64,000 bases of DNA from Rotaria socialis. Lineage: Eukaryota > Rotifera > Eurotatoria > Philodinida > Philodinidae. A program made the translations under genes and the position numbers. Location: contig CAJNYU010003162.1 of assembly GCA_905331475.1 (NCBI GenBank), forward strand, positions 330,204 through 394,203, in the 5' to 3' direction. The notes beneath the pieces are model-generated. The model saw only the letters and a program-made list of their open reading frames with translations, was not told the origin of the DNA and did no database searches. Shown here piece after piece: positions 1 through 11,232 of the stretch (positions are counted from its first letter, which is position 1; each line of letters opens with the position of its first letter).

Positions 1-1
1 T

Positions 2-1159
2 AAAAATTGCATAGGAAAAATCCACTCCAAACAAGATTTACAATTAGCTAGACACAGTCTAATTATTGATAAAAATCAAAGTTGTCAGAATCAACGATAT
101 ACATTTTTTATCATTGTGAAATCAGGAAGCTTTGAAAAACGAAGTTTCACACGTTCTACATGGGCCAAAGAAATTAGTGAGCATTTTAAAATACCTATTC
201 TATATGCCATTGGTTATCCAAAAGATCCTCATTTCCAAAAATATATTATTGCTGAAGACCTTAAATATCATGACTTATTACAATTCAACATTCTAGAAGA
301 TTATTATAATTTAACATTGAAAACCACAAGTGTTTTACTGTGGTACGATCGGTATTGTTCGAAAAATAGTCAGTTTCTTTTATATGTCGATGACGATGTA
401 CTTATTCATGTCGATAAATTAATCGTGTATATGCATCGAACGGTTAACAGTGATTCCATTCAAGGTTGGTTCGAAAAATCAGTACATATTCAACGTGAAG
501 GTATGGGTGGAGTATCAGTAGATGATTTTCCTATTGATTTTGTACCAGATTATTTATGGGGTGCAGCAGTAGTATATCCGTCACATATAATATCGAATCG
601 ATTGATTAGCGCTATATTTAATTCAACGGTACCTATATTTTTTCGTGATGATGTTTTCATCAACGGATTTATGGCTCAACAAGCTGGAATAAAACGAGAA
701 CATATGAAAGGAATTTTTTGTTTTGATCCAGCACAAGATGATTTAAATTCGAAAATGATATTAATCAATTTTAAAAATGAAGAAGCTCGTGAAAATACTT
801 GGAATTGCTATAAAAATGGTGTTAGATCTAATAAAAAGTTACCTTTATTCTTATGTAAAGTTATGTGTGGAATGTGCCTATTTATAATAATATTTGGCTA
901 TTGCTGCAAATACTTCATAGAAACAGTTGATTTCGATCATTTAAAGCTGGTGTGCTATCAGTGTTTTTATAAATATCATTATCCACGCAAGCAAAACATT
1001 AATTTAATGATATTAATGAATGGACAACAATATTCGAGGAATCGAATTCAACAATTATTTTTGACTTTTCAATGGTTAGTCAATTTTAGAACCATGTATA
1101 TAAAAATTTTTTTTTTTCTTGTTGTCATGAGTGTTCTGTATTATTTTTCACCTGAATAA
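2..1159 (+). CDS. GT31-like glycosyltransferase, copy 1 (5' end outside window)
   Basis: The reading frame is open from base 2 to the stop at 1157-1159; the start and signal peptide lie left of the window. A GTG at 116 is not the start, because the frame is homologous to copy 3 from its first bases. Features of beta-1,3-galactosyltransferase/fringe-type GT31 enzymes are visible: an RSTWAKE motif, LKTTSVLLWYD, the metal-binding triple Asp in LLYVDDDVLIH, and DDVFING near the acceptor site. Such enzymes transfer a sugar from a UDP-sugar in the Golgi lumen. After the catalytic part come a hydrophobic segment (LFLCKVMCGMCLFIIIFGYCC) and another near the C-terminus (IKIFFFLVVMSVLYYF). It is about 80-90% identical to the copy at 6845-8089 in the catalytic core. 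No frame break is seen, so it may be functional. The exact substrate is unknown. Confidence 0.75.
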   Translation, partial: KNCIGKIHSKQDLQLARHSLIIDKNQSCQNQRYTFFIIVKSGSFEKRSFTRSTWAKEISEHFKIPILYAIGYPKDPHFQKYIIAEDLKYHDLLQFNILEDYYNLTLKTTSVLLWYDRYCSKNSQFLLYVDDDVLIHVDKLIVYMHRTVNSDSIQGWFEKSVHIQREGMGGVSVDDFPIDFVPDYLWGAAVVYPSHIISNRLISAIFNSTVPIFFRDDVFINGFMAQQAGIKREHMKGIFCFDPAQDDLNSKMILINFKNEEARENTWNCYKNGVRSNKKLPLFLCKVMCGMCLFIIIFGYCCKYFIETVDFDHLKLVCYQCFYKYHYPRKQNINLMILMNGQQYSRNRIQQLFLTFQWLVNFRTMYIKIFFFLVVMSVLYYFSPE

Positions 1160-1989
1160 TTAAATATGGAAAAAATCATTATGAGTTGTACACAAAATTT
1201 GGCGCATGGCTTGGTTGATTCATTTTGTGGAAATTCTATTTTCGAGAAATTAATAAATCTATGACTTGTTTTCTTGAAATATTGCATTTGCTTTAAAAGA
1301 TTAAATGAAGATAATGGAACGGATAAAAAAGTGAGTGGAAGGTACAATGGTACTATTCAGTATTATTATCGATTGTTTGTAAAACTAAAAGAATGGTTTC
1401 CGTCCAGTTCTGCCAACCGGATGAAAGTGACTGAAACAGTGGTTTCATGATATCAGTTTGTTTAGTCAATTGCATCAATTTGAGTTTCGTGGTAATTAGT
1501 AGCATTTGCTGAGCTAGCATGCGAAACATTTCCTCAGGTGCAACTGGATTAATGCACTTTTCAATATTAGATTTCTCATAGAAATGAACATTATTCGTCT
1601 TAAATTTGATTATTTCTCTACTAGAACACTACTTAGATGACAGCTGAAAAACTCAGTCAATATCAATAAGAAAGGAAGTATTTATTCCACGTACCGGTGG
1701 ATAAATATACCCTTCGAGATAGGTTTTCTTTTAGAGTTGATCATTGTTCACATTGATTTCGATTATTCGACCGCAATAATTCGTTGTAGATGCAAGTAGA
1801 CGCATACATCAAGTAAATATCGATAGCGTTTTCACTCGAACATCATTGCTTTGCTTAAAACGATATTTAATTTTTATCTAGCACTTAACGAAAGTCTTTG
1901 TCTTCTTCATATAAAAGTTATTAAGATTTTGGTAACTTAGATTTATCTTCGAACAATGATACAATATTTTCCCAGCCTTTTTTACCATT
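1160..1989. other. Intergenic, no gene seen
   Basis: This AT-rich spacer lies between GT31-like copies 1 and 2. The first ~130 bp resemble the DNA just downstream of copies 2 and 3, so the duplicated unit included some 3' flank. No coding frame with family resemblance, no tRNA and no tandem repeat were found. Confidence 0.5.
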
Positions 1990-2264
1990 AAAAGGAAAGA
2001 GGGTATCCCAATAAACGTACTTGAATGATGAAAAGATTCTCTCCTTTATTCAAGTCAAGTTCTTGATATTATTTTATTTTACTCATGCATATCGAAATAA
2101 CGCTCGATCTCCTGTTGCAAAAGTCAGCCAATAACTAGCCGTTTCAATCACTCAAATAAACTCATTGCTACCGATTTTAAGAAAGTCGCATTAGATTCGG
2201 GCATCAATGGTCTTAACACATTCAAGTCTTCTATCTCGAAACACGATTTGCCGTTAACTAAACA
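1990..2264 (+). repeat. Duplicated 5' flank of the GT31-like genes
   Basis: This block is recognisably similar to 6600-6830 in front of copy 3, for example shared TTCTCTC, GATATTATTT, CATTGCT.CCGATTTT and ATCAATNGTCTTAAC strings in the same order. The similarity shows that the gene family grew by tandem duplication of gene plus promoter region. In this copy the part that would hold the splice acceptor, start codon and signal peptide is missing. Confidence 0.6.
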
Positions 2265-2459
2265 ATCCTTAACTATTGATAAAAATCAAATTTGTCACAA
2301 TCGAAAGTGTAAGTTTTTTTTAAATTTTGAAATCAGTCAGTTTTATGAAAAGAAATTTGACACGTTTTACAGGAGTCAAAGAAATTATTGAACACTTTAA
2401 TATACCTATTCTATATGCCATTGTTTTTTCTGAAAGATCCTACTATACAACAAGATATT

Positions 2460-2705
2460 TGTAACGGTTTTGAGTTGCTTGTGATTTCTTCTTTCATATA
2501 ATATGAAAGGATTACAACGAAAAAAGGGAGGAAAACGATAGGAGAAGAAGATTGAGTTAAGAATGACTGATGAACAACAGTTGAACAAGGGTATTTATAT
2601 GTGCACACGAAAGAGAGAGAGAAAGAGAACAACGAAGGAAAGAGAATAATGATAACGAGAGGCGCTGCTCTCAGCGATGAGTGTATGACAGATGAATCCA
2701 TCACA
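2460..2705. mobile_element. Solo LTR in GT31-like pseudogene
   Basis: A 246-bp block beginning TGTAACGG and ending CCATCACA interrupts the pseudogene. It is flanked on both sides by ATATT (2455-2459 and 2706-2710), a 5-bp target duplication typical of LTR-element integration. The TG...CA ends and the absence of internal coding DNA indicate a solo LTR left by recombination between the two LTRs. It contains a purine-rich GAGAGAG stretch. The orientation of the parent element cannot be decided and no sister copy is seen in this window. Confidence 0.7.
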
Positions 2706-3211
2706 ATATTATTGCGGAAAATCATAAATATCACGAATTTTAGCAGTTCAATATTCTTCTTCATCTTGAAAAATTAATCATGTATATGCATCGAACGGTT
2801 AACAATGATTCCATTCAAGGTTGGTTCGAAAAATCAGTACATATTCAGCGTGAAGGTATGGGTGGAGTATCAGCAGATGATTTTCCTATTGATTTTGTAC
2901 CAGATTATTTATGGGGTGCAGCAGTAGTATATCCGTCACATATAATATCGAATCAATTGATTGGCGCTATATTTAATTCAACGGTACCTATATTTTTTCG
3001 TGATGATGTTTTCATCAACGGACTTATGGCTCAACAAGCTGGAATAAAACGAGAACATATGAAAGGAATTTTTTGTTTTGATCCAATAGAAGATGATTTA
3101 GATTCGAACATGATTGTCATCGATTTTAAAAACGAAGAAGCTCGTGAAAATACGTGGAGTTGTTATAAAAATGTTATCAAATACGATACAAATCTGGCAT
3201 CATTATCACTA

Positions 3212-4073
3212 CCGGGTGTGGCAAAATTTTTGCGAAATTCTTTGTTTTGCATACATCTGTTTTCAGGAACGTGACACAAACATTGGTCTTTCTTTCACAA
3301 GACGTGCCATTGAATTCTCTACAAACTTCTATTTGTGTTATTTTAGAACAATAGAATTGACATTTTTTACAAGTTACATTGTACGATCACGTAAAATGAT
3401 CGTTAGTCCCGCACATTTTTTCTATTTCTCCAACTTTTTTCCACGTTAAAAATAGACACCTAATGGACTCTCTCATTGTACTTGGAATGTATACGGAATG
3501 TTCTTTCAGAATTATTTGTAAGTGTTTGATCGTATCTATGTTTTTTGTCAGAACTATGATCTATCTGATCTGCTACAATGAACACGGTCTTCTTGGCGCC
3601 ATTCAAATGATTCCTCCAGTAGAATTGTTTTTCACGCGTTAGTACTGCGAATAGAAAATAAAATCAATTTCCTACAAAATACTGCAAAAATGAAAACAGT
3701 TTGATGATAAGTGATATCTACATATGACCATACGTCTAACTGAAGGAAACGGCATAAAAACCTGCTTTTATGTAAGCAAGCGACTGAGGATTTCAAGAGC
3801 TGACTAGCAGTGTAAACTGTTTTACGAGTTGAATTTTTACTTTCACGAAAAGAATAAAATACTGAAAAATGTGTGGGACAAACGATCGTTTCACATAATC
3901 CTACAGTATGACTTGCAAAAAAGTGCACTTCTATTGTTCTAAAATAAGACAAGTAGAAGTTTGTAGAGAATTCAATGGCACGTCTTGTGAAAGAAAGACC
4001 AATGTTTGTGTCACGTTCCTGAAAACAGATATATGCAAAACAAAGAATTTCGCAAAAATTTTGCCACACCCGG
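3212..4073. mobile_element. 862-bp non-autonomous TIR element with ~205-bp inverted repeats and TA target duplication
   Basis: The element starts CCGGGTGTGGCAAAAT and ends with the reverse complement. The inverted arms run roughly 3212-3420 and 3868-4073 with few mismatches. It is flanked by TA on both sides (3210-3211, 4074-4075), and the interrupted pseudogene resumes directly after it, so both ends are precise. A TA duplication fits the Tc1/mariner superfamily. No transposase is encoded. Protein-like frames read through the arms on opposite strands are mirror images of the same arm, not genes. A transcript across it would fold into a long hairpin. Confidence 0.85.
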
Positions 4074-4390
4074 TAATAGGTATCTCTAAAATATTTTTAT
4101 TGGTTACAATATTTCGCTATTGTTGTAAATGCTTTATGAAAAATGTTTATTGCGGTTATTTAAACACGAATACTATCAGCGTTTCTTTGAGTACTGTCAT
4201 GCGTGTAAGCGACATATTTATGTAATGTCAACTATGAATAAAGAACAATATTCGAAGACAGAATTGCAATGAAATATTTTTCTTTTCTCGATAGTTTAGT
4301 ATTTTAGAGCAACGTATGTGAGAATCGTAATTTTGCTTATAGTCGTACGTGTAATGTATTATTTATCATCGAAGAAATTAAGTACGTAAT

Positions 4391-6599
4391 AAATTATAAC
4401 CACAATTCATAATTTGTACGTAAAATTCGGAACACAACTTAGCCGATGAAAGAAATGGCATTGCCTTTTATTTCTGAGCAATTAATAAAGAATGACTCGG
4501 TTTGTGGGGAATATCTTATATTGATTTGAAACATTAACAACTAGTCACAAATGTAGCTATACGACTGTATAATATCGTCGATTATCACAAAAACTAAGAT
4601 TATTTGGTCTAATTAGAGTGCAAAATGGGGCGGCATGGAAAGAAACAAACTTATGGCGTGACTAGTTGGCTTGTCTCAACGTATTCTATGGAAATATTAT
4701 ACCAATTTGAAGTAAAAATTAATTAGTCTCCCGCTTGCAGTTGGATACATACATACTTTCTTTCGTATAATATGCCCTGTGGAAATAAACATTAGTTTAG
4801 TTCATTGACGTTGTTCATCCAGAAGACTACTGCTGAGATGACGATTCAAACGTGCACTTCCTGTGAGTCTGAATGATGCCAGGTGTTCTACATAGATGCG
4901 AATCAGTGCTTTTTTGTGGCACTTTTCCTAATTCGACGAAATGAATTTTAGTGTTGTTGTAAGTAGGAAGTTTTGTTAAGTCGAATTTAATTTCAACCCT
5001 CAAAATATTCATCATGTGTCAGCGATCATTCTTTTTTTTTCTAATACTCGACAAGTGTTTTTGTCAAGGAAAAAGCGACGCACTTAAATGCTTTCAGAAT
5101 ACACAAACGAGCTTGAGTCAAATAGATCCCAAGAACTACATTGAAAATAGATTAATTGTAGTAGGAGACGTTTTCGATAACTTTTGAAAAACTCTTACAT
5201 ACTTTGACTTCGAAAAAAAATAGTAACTCTAAGAATCTGGAGAAGAGTATACACAATTCGTTGGTCGTCTTGGATAAAATCAGCAGGAACGATAGTGCAC
5301 TGCTTCTCTTATCTGCATTATTAACAAATGCTTTATGTGGATGATAAGAACAACAAAAAGAAAATCAACTTAATAAATCTAGACTGTCACTTATGTCGTC
5401 CGCAACAACAAGTGAAGAATATATATTTGCTCATGCTTTAGTGGATTGAATATATCGAACTCCACAATTTGGTTTTAGTGAGCTTGTCCTTTTTATATTT
5501 TGAGTTAGGTTCAACTATATTACTATAACGCATTGACTACTTAATTTTTTATATCATGCTGCTTCTCTTTAGTCTTATCTCTGCATAGAAAATGCTCTTT
5601 ATGATTTAGTAAAAATACAAAGTAGAACAAATTTTCGATACTTCACATTTTTAATTACCCAAATTAAATTATTTTTCATGGTCAATCGATGACCTTCAAC
5701 GAAGAAAATGTCCGGTTTGCTTTTTTCTGCATCCAGAATAGTCAAAAATTCAAATTTCGTTTTTGCGTTATCAGAATGATATTTTGCTCTTTTATCCACA
5801 CTGTTAAATAGTGTTTTTAGTATCACGAAATTTCAATTAGCACTCCATTTTCGTTGCCTTCAATGGCGTTTTAGAAGTCAATAGATAGCTATTCTTAACC
5901 TTAAATTCTTTGACATGTTGTGTTATGATATTTCTCTTAACACGACAATAGTTTAGATACGGATCGAGCAGAGCAATTTGTACCGTGACTGAATTAAGTA
6001 ACTGAAGAGTCCTGAGTTTTCAATGCTAAATGTATAAACCATTTTCACTAATCGACCTGGAACAGTCAGGTCTCTGAATATTGATAGTTCATTGAATAAA
6101 TGTACCGATGGAAAGGTGTGCAGAAATAACTAATTAGTTGTGTCTAAATTATAAAACCACGCTAATATACAGCAAGAACATGAGACAACGATTAACATAC
6201 ATTTAGTGAATCGATTCAATCCTCTAATATAATACAGCTAAAATCGAACTCATTTGATGAAGTTCAAACTTAGAAATAGTTGGAGCTATAATTTAGTTGC
6301 GGTACATGTCTGACAGTGCATATATTTAAAATAATTCAGAAACTCATCTATTATACTGCTAATTTGTCCAAATCTGTACTGTTTTAAATTGCCCGATAAG
6401 CTGAGGAAGAAATTTATCTTCTCAGTTCAAATATTATGTCTAAATTCTGTAATATTCTCATCACAGCGATACTGTTTGGAGATGTATTGCACTTCCAAAG
6501 TTCACTGATTGCAATCTCTGTGACTGTTGAGTTTTCTTCGGCAGAATTGTATGACACTTTCTCTGATTGTTTGCCAGTCGTATAAGCAGAGAGACGGTG
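4391..6599. other. Intergenic, no gene seen
   Basis: This is 2.2 kb of AT-rich DNA between the pseudogene and copy 3. Its first ~110 bp resemble the 3' flank of the other copies. Only short random frames are present, with no convincing domain, RNA gene or repeat. Confidence 0.5.
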
Positions 6600-6844
6600 A
6601 CCATGTACCTGTTTGAAGCATGAAAAACTTCTCTCATTTACTTACTCCGAGTTCTCGATATTATTTCATGTAGTTCATCCATTATAGAATAACGTTCAAA
6701 ACCGTTTGGCAAAAACCAATTAACGACTTGCCTTTCCAATCACTCCAGTAGATTCATTGCTGCCGATTTTGTGGAACTCGTATTACGTTCAATCATCAAT
6801 AGTCTTAACTAATGAGAATCTCCAGTGAATTCGATTTGTTTTAG

Positions 6845-8089
6845 ATGAAAATCATTTTAATCTTAGTTTCTCTTGTTTATTGTTTCAATGCAAAATTATC
6901 AACAAATAGTAAATGTGAAAATTGTCTTGGGAAAATTCATACCAAACAAGACCTACAGTTAACCAAGCAATCCTTAATTATTGATAAAAATCAAACTTGT
7001 TACAATCGAAAATATAAGTTTTTAATTATTGTGAAATCAAGTGGTTTTGTAAAAAGAAATTTGACACGTTCTACATGGGCCAAAGAGATTATTGAATATT
7101 ATAGTATACCTATTCTATATGCTATTGGTTATCCGAAAGATCCTGATTTGCAAAAAGATATTATTGCCGAAGACCTTAAATATCATGACTTATTACAATT
7201 CAACATTCTAGAAAATTATTATAATTTAACATTGAAAACCACAAGTGTTTTACTGTGGTACGATCGGTATTGTTCGAAAAATAGTCAGTTTCTTTTATAT
7301 GTCGATGACGATGTACTTATTCATGTCGATAAATTAATCGTGTATATGCATCGAACGGTTAACAATGATTCCATTCAAGGTTGGTTCGAAAAATCAGTAC
7401 ATATTCAACGTGAAGGTATGGGTGGAGTATCAGTAGATGATTTTCCTATTGATTTCGTACCAGATTATTTATGGGGTGCAGCAGTAGTATATCCGTCACA
7501 TATAATATCGAATCAATTGATTGGCGCTATATTTAATTCAACGGTACCTATATTTTTTCGTGATGATGTTTTCATCAATGGATTTATGGCTCACCAAGCT
7601 GGAATAAAACGAGAACAGATGAAAGGAATCGTTTTATATGATCGACGACGAAATGATTTATTTTGGAACATGATAGTTATTTATTTTAAAGATGAAGAAA
7701 GCTTTGAAAATGTTTGGAGTTGTTATAAAAATGGTACTAACTGCAATCAGAATCTGGCTTTGTTATTACTTATAGGTATCTCTGGAACATGTCTATTTAT
7801 TATAATAATTGGCTACTGTTGTAAATGCTTTAAGAAAACAGTTTATTGTGATCAATTAGAACATGAGCGCTGCCAGTGTTTCTACGAATACTATCAATTG
7901 TGCAAGCGAAACATTAATTTAATGTCAATGATGAATAGAGAACTCTATTCGAAGACTACAATGCAACAAGCTTCTTTGATTCTTCAATTGCTGATTAATT
8001 TAAGAGCAATGTGTTTAAGGATAGTAGTTTTTCTAATTGTTTTATGTACAGTCTATTATTTCTTATCTAAGAAATTAAATACGGGTTGA
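6845..8089 (+). CDS. GT31-like glycosyltransferase, complete copy 3 (414 aa)
   Basis: A single-exon gene with a signal peptide (residues 1-16, hydrophobic, ending near FNA). The lumenal region then shows GT31 landmarks: RSTW at 75-78, LKTTSVLLWYD at 130-140, the metal-binding triple Asp at 154-156 in YVDDDVLIH, WGAAVVYP at 210-217 and DDVFING at 240-246. Two hydrophobic stretches follow, at about 304-326 and 390-406. Most GT31 enzymes are type II proteins with an N-terminal anchor; this one seems to have a cleaved signal and C-terminal anchors, which is unusual. A likely role is transfer of a hexose or HexNAc to a glycoprotein or glycolipid in the Golgi; donor and acceptor are unknown. The ATG at 6845 is chosen because a splice acceptor (TTGTTTTAG) ends directly before it and a signal peptide starts there. 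It converges with the KEAP1-like gene. Confidence 0.82.
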   Translation: MKIILILVSLVYCFNAKLSTNSKCENCLGKIHTKQDLQLTKQSLIIDKNQTCYNRKYKFLIIVKSSGFVKRNLTRSTWAKEIIEYYSIPILYAIGYPKDPDLQKDIIAEDLKYHDLLQFNILENYYNLTLKTTSVLLWYDRYCSKNSQFLLYVDDDVLIHVDKLIVYMHRTVNNDSIQGWFEKSVHIQREGMGGVSVDDFPIDFVPDYLWGAAVVYPSHIISNQLIGAIFNSTVPIFFRDDVFINGFMAHQAGIKREQMKGIVLYDRRRNDLFWNMIVIYFKDEESFENVWSCYKNGTNCNQNLALLLLIGISGTCLFIIIIGYCCKCFKKTVYCDQLEHERCQCFYEYYQLCKRNINLMSMMNRELYSKTTMQQASLILQLLINLRAMCLRIVVFLIVLCTVYYFLSKKLNTG

Positions 8090-8933
8090 ATTGCATTAGT
8101 GAAGTATGATTTTTCCCGAAAAAAATTGGCACAAGACTTAGTCAATGAAAGGTATCGCATTTCTGTTTTTGCGACAAGAATAAAACAAAATACGACTTTG
8201 GTCGTGGGAATAGTTTAGGGTGTGGATGAAAAACAAAATGATGATAAGGATTAAAAATGAGGTGCTGGTGTAATTGTAGGACTGAATGTTTTCGTTGACT
8301 GTCGTGAATATTAAAAAGGAAACGATGGGCTCTGTCGATGGCGGATTGGTCGTTTTAAAGTAATGTAGCGATTCAGAAGATGAGAGTTTCGATTTGCGTA
8401 ATAAGATACCAATGATCATAATGGAGCTGGTGTCGTGACTCTTTCAGTATGATAATCAACTTTACTGAATATCTCATCGACATCTACTAACCAGTGTCTT
8501 CTTATAATCAATTGTAATGCAATTGACTAAATATAATTAGATTATGAAAAAGCGATTATTTGAAAAATATTTTTTAATAAAACAAACTTCTATTGTATTC
8601 CTTTTGTTTTATTATCCTGTTCAAAAAATATATATATTAAAAATATTTTACCATTCAAATAAATCATTATAGTCATATCATTCTAAGCGGCTGAAGTATT
8701 AACAAAACATTTCCATAAAAAACAAAACGAATTTCATGATTCATTTAATAAATCGTATTTATAATATTTGGAATATAAATTAAAGTGTTTTTCTTTTAGT
8801 ATATGCATATATATAACAAATGAAAAAATTATCTTTTGAAAATAAAAATAAAAATACACACTGGTTGACATCTTTATCTACATACTGAAAGAAAATATAT
8901 ATTTATATTTATATATGTGTCTTATTGTTTTGA
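8090..8933. other. Convergent 3' region, no gene seen
   Basis: This AT-rich DNA lies between the converging GT31-like and KEAP1-like genes. It should hold both 3' UTRs; several AATAAA-like strings occur on either strand. No coding frame with family resemblance was found. Confidence 0.5.
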
Positions 8934-11213
8934 TTATTCATCATTTTCCAATGTTGGTTCTACTGTCAATGCACTACCATGTCCACTTCGTTCTTTGGTT
9001 AGAGATGTTCCAAATGTCCATTCGTCTTTTTCAGGATCATAAACTTCAACAACGGATGAAAAATGTTTTCCATCATAACCACCTAAAGCAAAAAGTTGCT
9101 TATCAAGTGTAACACAACTAAGTGCTGATCGACGACAATTAAGTGGTTGTACAAGCGACCATTGTTGTGTTAATGTATTATAACGTTCAACAACATCAAG
9201 TTGCATAGGTCCGTCAACGCTATCAGAAGCATAACCACCAACAACATATATACATTCAGCAAGAGAAGCAGCAGCTGCGCCAGATCGACCAACTAAAAGT
9301 GGTTTTTCATGTCTCCATATATTCGTATCAGGATTATAGGATTCAACATCAGTCAATCGTCGATGTCCATCAAAACCTCCAATAGCATATAATAATCTAC
9401 TATGTGTACACACGGCTAATCCAATACGTGGCGTGTGCATAGAAGCAACTTCAGTCCACACTTCCGAATCGGATAATACTGAATATCGTTCAACACTTGA
9501 ATATAATTGTTGACCAGATGAACCACCGACTGCATAAATACACTGATCAATTGTGCCAACACCAAGACGATTACGAGCATAAATCATACGAGCAATTGTT
9601 GTCCATTTATTTACAAATGGATCATAACGTTCAACTTCATAACAATCTCGATTTTCGTTTCTATAAATTGAGTAAAAAAGAACCTTTTTTTCGTTTTGTG
9701 AATTTTCATTCAATGATCTTATGAAATGAAGAATAAAACTATTTACCTTATATTACATTTTCCACCGATAACATACACACGCATATGAAGAGAAACAACG
9801 CCAACTCCACTCCTTGACACTTGCAAATCTGCACATCGTTTCCATTTTTGTGTTTCTAAAAAGTAACATTCCATTGTATTAATGGATTTATTAAAATAGC
9901 CACCAGCACAATCTAAAAACTAGTTCATTAAATAAACAAAAACATATATTAAATAATACTCGTCACATACAGATAACCAGTGGCTTAATCGGTGCACGAT
10001 GTGGTGGCAAATGACAGTAGCGATGTGATGTTAAATTGTCGTATGCACTTGCTATATAATCTCGACATCGTTGCATATCGGGTGGTGTAAAGTCGTCACA
10101 ATTGATAACACCTTTGAGAAAAGATGGATCAAGAAATTCAAGACGAATACACGGTAAAATTTCTAGAAGTTCAGCACGTCGATTTAATGGATCATGACGA
10201 ACCCATTGCATAACAGCCTAAATAATATAAATTCATAATTATACATAAAAAACGAAAAGTTTATTTTTGTTTTGTTTCAGATTTTACATTATAAATGATA
10301 GATTCACATTTAACTTTAAGTTTATCATCTTTGATTAATGAACATAAATCATGAAAATTGAGCGAAAGAAATTCTTCGTGCCGTACGACATCTTCAAAAT
10401 GTTCATGAATATAATGTTGAGCAGCTTCAATTAACGAACTGCAGTCATATTGCTTTCCATATAATAATAATCCAACACAATTAGATGCATGTAATTGGTC
10501 ACGAAGATACGCAACACATAATTCAATTAGATCGTCAAGTAATAATGGAATTGAGCATGTTAATACTGGCATAACCTATTGAAAAATATAATTAAATGAA
10601 CGTGTCAAATAAATCCTATGTTTATATCTACATGTATATGAGAAAAAAAATCTGCAAACGTAAGAAAATAATTACTATTTTTGTTCTTGTTGGAAAATTC
10701 TCATAAAAAAATAACCATTTTTGTTTTTGAAAATATATATATATATATATTCTTATAGATAATAATCTAAATTATTTCACTTACACATTTATCATTGAGT
10801 TGTACTTGTGAAGTATAAAGAAAATCTAATATAATATTCATTGCATAAGGACAAGGCACTAGTTCAGTTAAATCAATATCTTCTGTTGTATGTGCTTCAA
10901 TATGACCCGATTGGCCAAACATGGAAGCAAAATAAGATGATGCTGATGCTAAAACAACTTTATGTGCTAAACATCGTTGACCTTTGACACATAAACTGAC
11001 ATCGCAAAATAATTCTTGTTTTCGATACATATTCATTGTATCAAATAGACGAGCAGCTCGACTAGGTTTCAATTGATAGAGGCGATCGGAACCACCTGAT
11101 AGAAGTTTCATTATGTATGTGCCCATATCAAATTCATTCAAATTATTCAAAGCGAGGAACCCATCGAGTTCGTCGATCCCACTAGTATCTACTTGTGAAT
11201 GCCCGTTTAGCAT
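8934..11213 (-). CDS. KEAP1: KEAP1-like BTB-BACK-Kelch protein (5 coding exons, 637 aa)
   Basis: Coding exons 11213-10785, 10575-10288, 10217-9971, 9912-9747 and 9717-8934 join in frame with GT-AG introns to 637 codons; human KEAP1 has 624. Residues 1-143 hold a BTB domain (HKVVLAS), 144-320 a BACK domain, and the rest Kelch blades (AGGYFNKS, RNRLGVG, LLYAIGGFDG, RRSAL, LGGYDGKHF). Spacing and wording match KEAP1 better than other Kelch-like proteins. KEAP1 is the Cullin-3 adaptor that degrades NRF2 and senses electrophiles. Cys143 aligns with sensor Cys151, and the Cys 20 residues later with Cys171. A Cys near the 288 position is present, but the 273 position reads Leu. Kelch arginines equivalent to R415 and R483 are kept; the R380 position reads Lys. 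A non-coding leader of 19 nt follows an acceptor (TTGTTTTAG). An ordinary KLHL protein is the alternative. Confidence 0.85.
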
Positions 11214-11232
11214 GACAAAGCCTTTTATTTTT

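Larger units (their letters stand above)
2265..4390 (+). pseudogene. GT31-like glycosyltransferase copy 2, broken
   Basis: This is a decayed copy of the gene family. Similarity to copy 3 starts at its ACTAAACAATCC string, after the lost signal peptide, and runs to about 2459. A 246-bp solo LTR follows. Similarity then resumes weakly at 2706, skips about 180 bp of coding sequence including the triple-Asp region, and is strong from 2777 to about 3200 (the segment from MYMHRTVNNDSIQGW to the Trp-Ser-Cys-Tyr motif). The frame is interrupted again by an 862-bp TIR element (3212-4073), and the membrane-anchor region continues at 4076 and fades near 4390. The first part also has frame disruptions. 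With the start, the DDD motif and the reading frame gone, it cannot make the enzyme, although the 2780-3211 stretch stays open. Confidence 0.85.

Noticed and set aside
2411-2764. 117-residue frame on the - strand
   Set aside because: It lies mainly within the solo LTR and has no family resemblance.
3632-4069. Frame on the - strand mirroring one at 3114-3449
   Set aside because: It is the other arm of the TIR element; identical peptides arise from the inverted repeat.
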